NCBI GenBank assembly: GCA_013297985.1
Contig: JAAFIY010000022.1
Location: 1-41,976 of the forward strand
Source of the DNA: Comamonadaceae bacterium
Lineage (GTDB): Bacteria; Pseudomonadota; Gammaproteobacteria; Burkholderiales; Burkholderiaceae_C
Length of the DNA stretch: 41,976 nucleotides
Reading direction: 5' to 3'
The translations under genes were made by a program, and so were the position numbers. A model generated the notes under the pieces. It ran no database searches. It was given only the letters and a program-made list of their open reading frames with translations, and was not told the origin of the DNA. This document shows positions 23,523 to 29,382 of the stretch, one piece after another (positions within the stretch are counted from its first letter, which is position 1; the number at the start of each line of letters is the position of its first letter).

Positions 23523-24773
23523 ATGAACACCACCAGCACCTCTACCGTGTCCGACGACGCTGGCAGCCTGTCGGCTGACAGCTTGCCCAGCACGGTTCGC
23601 ACCATCTACCGATTGCTTGATCGCGTGACTTACGGCCGCTTGAGCTTGATCGAGCCCGGCGGCACGGTGCGCGACTTTGGTCAGGCCCGGGCGGGCGAGC
23701 CGCATGCGGCCCTGGTGCTGCGCAATTGGGACGTGTGCGGGGCGGCGCTCAAAAGCGGCGACATCGGATTCGCCGAAACCTACATCGACGGCCACTGGAC
23801 CACGCCGGATCTGACGGCGCTGATTCGCTTTTTCGTGGGCAACCGCCGCGCGGTGGACGACATGATTTTTGGCACTTGGTGGGGCCGTCTGGCCTATCGC
23901 CTGCGCCATTTGCTCAACCGCAACACCAAGCGCAACAGCCAAAAGAACATCCACGCCCACTACGACTTGGGCAATGACTTCTACAAGCTCTGGCTCGACG
24001 AGACGATGAACTATTCATCGGCCTGGTACAGCGGCCAGCCGCACGCGGCGTTGTCCATGCCGCAAGCCCAGGTGGCCAAGGTGCACCGGGCGCTGAGCCA
24101 AGTGCAATTGCAGCCCGGTCAGCGGGTGTTGGAAATCGGCTGTGGCTGGGGCGCTTTGGCCGAAGCCGCCACCCGCGACTTTGGCGCCCACATCACCGGC
24201 CTGACGCTGTCCAGCGAACAACTGGCCTGGGCGCAAGAGCGCATGGCCGCCATTGGCCAAAGCGCCAAAGCCGACTTGCGCCTACAGGACTACCGCGACG
24301 TCACCGATGCGCCGTTTGACGCCATTTGCTCTATCGAGATGGTTGAAGCCGTGGGCCGCGAATACTGGCCCACCTACTTCCAAACGGTGGCGCGGCTCTT
24401 GAAGCCCGGTGGCCGCGCGTGCATCCAAAGCATCGTGATTGCGGACGAGTTTTTTGAACGCTATTTGAGCGGCACCGACTTTATTCAGCAGTACATCTTT
24501 CCCGGCGGCTGCTTGCCCAGCCAGGGCGAAATCGTGCGCCAGGCCAAAGCAGCGGGCCTCCAAGTGGAAGTGACTGAAGCCTTTGGCGCCGACTACGCCC
24601 ACACCCTGGCCTGGTGGCATCAGCGCTTCAATGCCCGAGCGGCTGAGGTGCGCGCGCTGGGCTTTGATGAGCGCTTTTTGCGCATCTGGAGCTTCTACCT
24701 CGCCTACTGCGAAGCGGGCTTTGCTGAGCGCAGCATTGATGTGGTGCAGGTGACATTGCGCCGCCCTGACTGA
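23523..24773 (+). CDS. Cyclopropane-fatty-acyl-phospholipid synthase-like methyltransferase
   Basis: 416 residues, an S-adenosylmethionine-dependent enzyme acting on membrane phospholipid acyl chains. An N-terminal ~120-residue domain precedes the catalytic fold: NIHAHYDLGNDFYKLWLDET, MNYSSAWY, the SAM motif VLEIGCGWGALAEAA, CSIEMVEAVGREYWPTYF and a C-terminal RIWSFYLAYCEAGF with the conserved Cys. Length and motifs match Cfa, but genes in this operon context often make methylated, non-cyclopropane products, for example in furan fatty acid synthesis. The ATG lies 36 bp after the DUF1365 stop. Confidence 0.92.
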   Translation: MNTTSTSTVSDDAGSLSADSLPSTVRTIYRLLDRVTYGRLSLIEPGGTVRDFGQARAGEPHAALVLRNWDVCGAALKSGDIGFAETYIDGHWTTPDLTALIRFFVGNRRAVDDMIFGTWWGRLAYRLRHLLNRNTKRNSQKNIHAHYDLGNDFYKLWLDETMNYSSAWYSGQPHAALSMPQAQVAKVHRALSQVQLQPGQRVLEIGCGWGALAEAATRDFGAHITGLTLSSEQLAWAQERMAAIGQSAKADLRLQDYRDVTDAPFDAICSIEMVEAVGREYWPTYFQTVARLLKPGGRACIQSIVIADEFFERYLSGTDFIQQYIFPGGCLPSQGEIVRQAKAAGLQVEVTEAFGADYAHTLAWWHQRFNARAAEVRALGFDERFLRIWSFYLAYCEAGFAERSIDVVQVTLRRPD

Positions 24774-24792
24774 CGCCCGCACCGCACCTGAC

Positions 24793-25383
24793 ATGAAAAA
24801 GTCTCACCTCCTTGCCGCTTTCGCTCTGGCTTGCGCCGCTGGGCTGCCCTCTGGGGGCGCCGCGGCATCGCCCGGTGCGCCGTCTGCGGTTGTGAGCTTC
24901 GCAGGCCCAGACGCAGCCCAGGTACTAGGTTTTGACGGCGCCTTAACGATGGCGGGCAGCGGCAGCCTGAAGGTGCTGGGCTTTGACATCTACGACGCCC
25001 GCCTGTGGGTGTCGCCGGGCTTTGAGGCCAAAGACTTTGGCGCGCATACCTTGTCGCTAGAGCTCACCTACAAGCGGGCGTTTCGCAGTGACCAAATCGC
25101 CAGCCGATCTTTGGGCGAAATGCGCCGCCAAGGCCCGATCAGCGACGCCCAAGCTGCGGCATGGCAAGCCGCTTTGACGCAAGCCATTCCTAATGTGGTC
25201 AAGGGCGATCGCATCATTGGCGTGTACCGGCCGGGCGCGGGGGCGGCGTTCATTCACAACGGGCGCTTGAGCGGCAAGCTGGCCGACCCGGTGGCCGCCC
25301 GCAAGTTCTTTGGCATTTGGCTGAGCGACGCCACGTCTGAGCCCCGCCTGCGCGACGCGCTGGTGGCCAGTGTGCCGCGCTGA
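24793..25383 (+). CDS. Chalcone isomerase-like protein, exported
   Basis: 196 residues with a signal peptide (MKKSHLLAAFALACAAGLPS, cleavage near GAAA). The mature part matches bacterial chalcone-isomerase-like proteins: LKVLGFDIYDARLWVSPGF, LSLELTYKRAFRSDQIASRS and GDRIIGVYRPGAGAAFIHNG. In bacteria this fold is linked to lipid or fatty acid binding rather than flavonoid chemistry. It sits 19 bp after the Cfa-like gene in the same operon. Confidence 0.87.
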   Translation: MKKSHLLAAFALACAAGLPSGGAAASPGAPSAVVSFAGPDAAQVLGFDGALTMAGSGSLKVLGFDIYDARLWVSPGFEAKDFGAHTLSLELTYKRAFRSDQIASRSLGEMRRQGPISDAQAAAWQAALTQAIPNVVKGDRIIGVYRPGAGAAFIHNGRLSGKLADPVAARKFFGIWLSDATSEPRLRDALVASVPR

Positions 25384-25409
25384 ACACACACCCTGTCGCC
25401 AGCCCCACC

Positions 25410-26786
25410 ATGACCCGCACCTTGCCAGCTGTTGCTTCGTCGCTTGCCACGCCTTGGCGGGTGCGTGACGGCGTGGGCTATGGCGCCCTGGGCCTGCCGC
25501 TGGCGTTTTGCGCCTTGCCCCTGTACGTGGTGCTGCCAAACCACTACGCCGCGCAGTTTGGCGTGCCGCTGGCCGCCTTGGGCTTGCTGCTGCTGTTGGT
25601 GCGTTGTTTTGATGCGCTGGTAGACCCCTGGCTGGGCGGCCTAGCTGACCGGCTGCAAGCCCGTGGCAGCGCCCGAGTGCGCGCGGTGTGCGCGGCAGCG
25701 GGTGTGGTGCTGGCCTTGGCTTTTGTCGCCTTGTTTTTTCCGCCGGGTGATTTGGGCTCTGCCACCGACAGCCGCTACGGCGCTTTGCTGGTCTGGGCTG
25801 GCGTGGCGCTGGTGTTGGCTTACACCGCCTACAGCCTGATCAGCGTGGCGCACCAGGCTTGGGGCGCACGCTTGGGCGGTGACGAAGCGCAGCGCGCCCG
25901 CATCGTGGGCTGGCGCGAAGGCTTTGGGCTTTTGGGCGTGGTGTTGGCGTCGGCCTTGCCGAGTTGGGTCGGGCTTCCGGTGTCCACCACCGTGTTTGTC
26001 GTCACCCTGGCGCTGGGCCTGTGGCTGTGGCGCTGGGCGCCCACGCCGGTGATGCTGGCGCCCACGGCCGCCACGCCGCCGGTGAACCTGGCCGCACCCC
26101 TGCGCGACGGCCGCTTTGTGCGCCTGCTGGCGGTGTTTGTCATCAACGGCATGGCCAGCGCCGTGCCCGCCACACTGGTGCTGTTTTTTGTGCAAGACCG
26201 CTTGCAGGCCAGCCCCGCGCAAGAGCCGCTGTTTTTGCTGGCCTACTTTGCCTGCGCGGCCATGGCCATTCCCCTGTGGTTGCGCTTGGTGGGCCGCATT
26301 GGCTTGGTGCGGGCTTGGGGCGCGGGCATGGTCTTGTCGATTGCCGTGTTTGCCTGGGCCAGCACTTTAGGCGCGGGTGACATTGCCGCTTTTTTGGTGA
26401 TTTGTGCCTTGTCGGGCGCGGCGCTGGGCGGCGATTTGGCCTGCCCGCCTGCGTTGTTGGCCGGGCAGCTTCAAGCGGACGCAAATGCTACAAAAACAGG
26501 AGCTGCTCCGGCCGATAAACAGGCCGCAGGCGCCTATTTTGGTTGGTGGAATATGGCCGCCAAGCTTAGCCTAGCCCTGGCCGCTGGCGTGGCCCTGCCG
26601 CTGCTGGGCTGGGCCGGTTACGAGCCCGGCACCCGCAGCGAACAAGGTCTGTTGGCGCTGACCTTGGCCTATTGCGTGCTGCCCTGCGTGCTCAAGGCGC
26701 TGGCACTGGCCGCCCTGCTGGCCTATCGCCGCACCATCACCCAGTCCACGCTGGGCCTGCCCTTGCCTGCGTCGCAGGCCGCATGA
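25410..26786 (+). CDS. MFS transporter (GPH/COG2211 type)
   Basis: 458 residues with about twelve hydrophobic segments. The signature PLAFCALPLYVVLPNHYAAQFG and the loop VRCFDALVDPWLGGLADR are typical of glycoside-pentoside-hexuronide:cation symporter relatives found in lipid clusters. DLACPPALLAGQLQADANAT precedes a repeat-encoded segment (ATKTGAAPADKQAAGAYF, from residue 360), after which the family motif FGWWNMAAKLSLALAAG resumes. The repeat therefore lies in a cytoplasmic or periplasmic loop and is tolerated. Role in the cluster is unknown; it might move a lipid precursor. Confidence 0.87.
   Translation: MTRTLPAVASSLATPWRVRDGVGYGALGLPLAFCALPLYVVLPNHYAAQFGVPLAALGLLLLLVRCFDALVDPWLGGLADRLQARGSARVRAVCAAAGVVLALAFVALFFPPGDLGSATDSRYGALLVWAGVALVLAYTAYSLISVAHQAWGARLGGDEAQRARIVGWREGFGLLGVVLASALPSWVGLPVSTTVFVVTLALGLWLWRWAPTPVMLAPTAATPPVNLAAPLRDGRFVRLLAVFVINGMASAVPATLVLFFVQDRLQASPAQEPLFLLAYFACAAMAIPLWLRLVGRIGLVRAWGAGMVLSIAVFAWASTLGAGDIAAFLVICALSGAALGGDLACPPALLAGQLQADANATKTGAAPADKQAAGAYFGWWNMAAKLSLALAAGVALPLLGWAGYEPGTRSEQGLLALTLAYCVLPCVLKALALAALLAYRRTITQSTLGLPLPASQAA
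26487..26540 (+). repeat. Dispersed GCTAC palindromic repeat, copy 6 (in frame in the MFS gene)
   Basis: GCTACAAAAACAGGAGC, then TGCTCCGGCCGATAAACAG and GCCGCAGGCGCCTATTTTG. GCT is codon 360 of the MFS gene, the same codon phase and orientation as copies 5, 8 and 10. It encodes ATKTGAAPADKQAAGAYF in a loop between membrane segments. Confidence 0.8.
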
Positions 26787-26822
26787 AATGGGCGTGAGCC
26801 CCCCAACTAAACCCGCCTTGCC

Positions 26823-27413
26823 ATGACACCCCTGAGCCACTCCATTTCACCGATTGAATCGGCCAGGCTGCCCCAGCGGCGCACCTTGCTGCTGGGCGCC
26901 CTGGGCGCCACCAGCGCGGCGCTGGTGGGCTGCGCCAGCGCGCCGACCCCGGCCGACTACGCTGCTGAAAAACCGGTGCTGGATTTGCGCCGCTACTTCA
27001 ACGGAATCATCGACGCTTACGGCGTCTTTACCGACCGCGGCGGCAAGGTGGTGCGCCGCTTCACGGTGCTGATGACTTGCACCTGGAACGGCAACCAAGG
27101 CGTGCTGGATGAAGATTTTTTCTACAGCGACGGCACCAAAGAAAAGCGCATTTGGCGCCTGACCTACGAAGGCGACGGCCGCTTTACCGGCACCGCCGGT
27201 GACGTGGTGGGCACCGCCAGCGGCCAGCAAAGCGGTAATGCGTTTTATTGGGCCTACACCCTGGCGCTGCCAGTGGACGGCCGGGTCATCAATGTGCAGC
27301 TCGACGACTGGATGTACCTCATCGACGAACGCACCATGCTCAACCGCGCGGTGATGAGCAAGTTCGGCATTCGGCTGGGCGAAGTGTTGTTGTCATTCAC
27401 CAAACGCGCCTGA
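26823..27413 (+). CDS. DUF3833 family lipoprotein
   Basis: 196 residues. The N-terminus has an Arg pair (PQRRTLLLGALGATSAA) and a lipobox LVGC with Cys37 as the lipidation site, so the protein is likely anchored to a membrane facing the periplasm. The mature part matches DUF3833: LDLRRYFNGIIDAYGVFTDR, RFTVLMTCTWNGNQGVLDED, FFYSDGTKEKRIWRLT and the C-terminal IDERTMLNRAVMSKFGIRLG. DUF3833 genes are regular members of these lipid clusters. Function is not known. Confidence 0.88.
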   Translation: MTPLSHSISPIESARLPQRRTLLLGALGATSAALVGCASAPTPADYAAEKPVLDLRRYFNGIIDAYGVFTDRGGKVVRRFTVLMTCTWNGNQGVLDEDFFYSDGTKEKRIWRLTYEGDGRFTGTAGDVVGTASGQQSGNAFYWAYTLALPVDGRVINVQLDDWMYLIDERTMLNRAVMSKFGIRLGEVLLSFTKRA

Positions 27414-27467
27414 TAGCGCACCCAACCCATTCGCGGCTGAACCCGCTTTACTTGAAAAAGGTCTGCC

Positions 27468-28334
27468 GTGCCCACCTCCACTCCCATCGCCGTGCGCCGC
27501 GAAAGCGCCGCCGCCCCGGCCACCGCCCCACCGCGGCCCGGGTTGTTTGGCCCGATGAACCCGCCCATTGCCAGCTGGCGTGGCCGCACGGTTTGGATCG
27601 TGGGCGCATCCAGCGGCATTGGCCGCGCCACGGCGCAGGCGCTGCATGCCGCCGGTGCACGGGTGGCGGTGTCGGCGCGCAACGCAGCGGCTTTGGATGC
27701 GTTTTGCACCGAACACCCCGGCAGCATCGCCTTGCCGCTGGATGTGACCGACGCCGCTGCGGTGCAAGCTGCTACCCAATCGCTCTTGGCCCAAACGGGC
27801 CGCATCGATCTGTTGATGTTCTGCGCGGGCCACTACCGCGAACTGCGCGCCACCGACTACGACAGCGCCCAAATGCACCAACACCTGGCGGTGAACTACA
27901 TCGGCGGCTTGAACCTGCTGGCCAGCTGCATGCCGGCCATGCTGCAAGCAGCGGCTGTTGGCGAGCCCGGGCACATCAGCTTGGTGGGCAGCGTGGCGGG
28001 CTACAGGGGCCTGCCTAAGGCGCTGGGCTATGGCCCCACCAAGGCCGCGCTGGCTTCATTGGCTGAAACGCTGTACCTGGACTTGGCCGACCGCAGCATG
28101 GGCGTGAGTCTGATCTGCCCGGGCTATGTCGACACGCCATTGACCGCGCAAAACGACTACACCATGCCCGCGCTGATCACGCCCCAACAGGCGGCAGACC
28201 ACATCTTGGCGGGCTGGGCTTCGGGCGCCTTTGAGATTCACTTTCCCAAGCGCTTTACCCGTTGGTTGAAGGCGGCCCGGCTGCTGCCTTACCGCTTGTA
28301 CTTTCCGCTGGTGCGCAAGCTCACTGGGCTGTGA
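27468..28334 (+). CDS. Short-chain dehydrogenase/reductase (SDR)
   Basis: 288 residues from a GTG preceded by AAAAAGG at six bases; an in-frame ATG at 27555, directly before the Rossmann fold, is the alternative start. The NAD(P)-binding motif is GASSGIGRATAQAL, with MFCAGHYREL in place of NNAG, and the catalytic Ser-Tyr-Lys is visible as SLVGSVAGYRGLPKALGYGP followed by TKAAL. The C-terminal end (FPKRFTRWLKAARLLPYRLY) is a hydrophobic/basic helix common to membrane-associated SDRs. Its stop overlaps the ATG of the NTF2-like gene. Confidence 0.88.
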   Translation: MPTSTPIAVRRESAAAPATAPPRPGLFGPMNPPIASWRGRTVWIVGASSGIGRATAQALHAAGARVAVSARNAAALDAFCTEHPGSIALPLDVTDAAAVQAATQSLLAQTGRIDLLMFCAGHYRELRATDYDSAQMHQHLAVNYIGGLNLLASCMPAMLQAAAVGEPGHISLVGSVAGYRGLPKALGYGPTKAALASLAETLYLDLADRSMGVSLICPGYVDTPLTAQNDYTMPALITPQQAADHILAGWASGAFEIHFPKRFTRWLKAARLLPYRLYFPLVRKLTGL

Positions 28335-28792
28335 TGAGCGAAGCCTTGGCCGCAGCAGCAGTTCAGCGCCTGGTGGCGGCCTACGAGGCCCTGCGCCCCG
28401 ATACGCTGGACGCGCTGATGGCGCTGTACGCCACCGACGCGCACTTTGTGGACCCCTACAACGATGTGCGCGGCCGCGACCGCATCCGCGCGGTGTTTGC
28501 CCACATGTTTGCCACCGCGCACGAGCCGCGCTTTGCGGTGTTGAGCACCACCACCGAAGGCGCCACCACCTTCATCGTGTGGGACTTCACCTTTGGCCAA
28601 CCCAAGCCAGGCAGCACCCAGCCCGCTTGGCGGGTACATGGCTGTTCGCGCATCACCTGGGCGGGCGAGCCAGGCGCTGAAATGGTGGCCGACCACCGCG
28701 ACTATTGGGACCCCGCCACTGAGATTTACCAACACCTGCCGGTGCTGGGTGTGTTCTTTCGGTGGCTGCGGCGGCGCTTGAGTACCCGCTGA
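28334..28792 (+). CDS. NTF2-like/SnoaL-fold protein
   Basis: 152 residues from the ATG that overlaps the SDR stop by one base. The fold is suggested by LVAAYEALRPDTLDALMALY, DAHFVDPYNDVRGRDRIRAVF, and the strand pair FIVWDFTFGQ / HGCSRITW, ending HRDYWDPATEIYQHLPVLGV. Conserved FVDPYNDVRG marks the group found beside SDR and DUF1365 genes. It is the last gene of the operon; the palindrome at 28797-28817 follows the stop by four bases. Enzymatic role unknown. Confidence 0.85.
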   Translation: MSEALAAAAVQRLVAAYEALRPDTLDALMALYATDAHFVDPYNDVRGRDRIRAVFAHMFATAHEPRFAVLSTTTEGATTFIVWDFTFGQPKPGSTQPAWRVHGCSRITWAGEPGAEMVADHRDYWDPATEIYQHLPVLGVFFRWLRRRLSTR

Positions 28793-28796
28793 AAAT

Positions 28797-28817
28797 AATT
28801 GGGGTCAGACCCCAATT
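28797..28817. repeat. 21-bp perfect palindrome (TTGGGGTC-A-GACCCCAA)
   Basis: AATTGGGGTC and GACCCCAATT are perfect 10-bp arms around a single A. The same GGGGTCAGACCCC core is widespread in proteobacteria, often near REP-associated (RAYT) transposase genes or at the edges of mobile repeats; none is present here. It starts just after the NTF2-like gene stop and may act as a terminator hairpin, though no T run follows. Confidence 0.7.
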
Positions 28818-28840
28818 GTTTGGCTCTGAGTCTTGTGGTT

Positions 28841-28897
28841 TGCTATTTAAAAGATAGCTTGGTGCGGCGTGTTTTAGGGCGGTAGCGGTTGTTTTAG
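28841..28897 (+). repeat. Dispersed GCTAT/GCTAC palindromic repeat, copy 7
   Basis: GCTATTTAAAAGATAGC (5-bp stem), then TTGGTGCGGCGTGTTTTA and GGGCGGTAGCGGTTGTTTTAG. Its right part matches the right part of copy 1 closely. It lies in the gene-free region between the NTF2-like gene and topB. Confidence 0.72.
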
Positions 28898-28945
28898 TGT
28901 TGAGGTTTTTTGGGGCTTGGTTTGGGCGCTCTGCTCAGAAGCACA

Positions 28946-29043
28946 ACAGCCGAGCGGGCAGCCCGATAGCTCCATGTCCCCCGAAGAGTCCACTGGACTC
29001 TTCTCCTCCTCTACTTACGCTATCGGGCCACCCACTCGGCTGT
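28946..29043. repeat. Nested inverted repeat (24-bp arms enclosing a 21-bp palindrome)
   Basis: The outer arms at 28946-28969 and 29020-29043 (ACAGCCGAGCGGGC... and its complement) match at 21 of 24 positions. Inside, 28983-29003 is a perfect palindrome, GAAGAGTCCA-C-TGGACTCTTC. A perfect 15-bp palindrome GGGGTGC-T-GCACCCC follows at 29071-29085. No open frame across this stretch looks coding. Confidence 0.75.
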
Positions 29044-29091
29044 CGCGCTTCGCTCACGGTCGTCGAACCGGGGGTGCTGCACCCCTTAGCT

Positions 29092-29299
29092 CGTGGTGTG
29101 CGGCAGGGCCTTGGGGGCGCATGGATGCCGCCGAGGAACGCAGGGAGCACAGGTTGCGGCGAAGGGGTCCGCCGCAGCTGTTTGAGGCGCCAGCCGAGTT
29201 CTGCGGCGGCCTGTGATCGCGAGTACCAGCAGGGCAGTCGGGCGGTGTGCCGCCCGACCGGCGATCCCTTAAGCCCCCAAGGCCCTGCCGCACACCACG
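29092..29299. repeat. Multi-branched inverted-repeat element closed by a 27-bp perfect stem
   Basis: The arms 29092-29118 and 29273-29299 (CGTGGTGTGCGGCAGGG... and its complement) pair perfectly over 27 bp. The 154-bp interior contains three further hairpins in sequence: GCCGC/GCGGC (29127-29160), CCGCCGCAG/CTGCGGCGG (29169-29209, 9 bp) and TCGGGCGG-TGTG-CCGCCCGA (29238-29257, 8 bp). The layout is that of a multi-helix junction in RNA or single-stranded DNA. There is no reverse transcriptase, transposase or toxin gene nearby. Function unknown. Confidence 0.7.
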
Positions 29300-29356
29300 T
29301 GCGGAAGTTCGTCACCGACACAACCGCCGCACACCACCGGCGGCAAGTTCGTCACC
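29288..29356 (+). repeat. Two-copy tandem repeat next to topB
   Basis: CCGCACACCAC + GTGCGG + AAGTTCGTCACC (29288-29316) recurs 39 bp later as CCGCACACCAC + CGGCGGC + AAGTTCGTCACC (29327-29356). The first unit overlaps the right arm of the 27-bp inverted repeat. It ends about 25 bp from the topB stop. Confidence 0.65.
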
Positions 29357-29382
29357 CAACCCCGCCGCGCGAGCCAACCCAA

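Noticed and set aside
29092..29299. Retron-type non-coding RNA
   Set aside because: The closing stem recalls retron a1/a2 repeats, but no reverse transcriptase gene follows and the adjacent gene is topB.
28797..29382. CRISPR array or attC site
   Set aside because: There are no regularly spaced direct repeats with spacers and no integrase or cas gene; the only tandem repeat has two copies.
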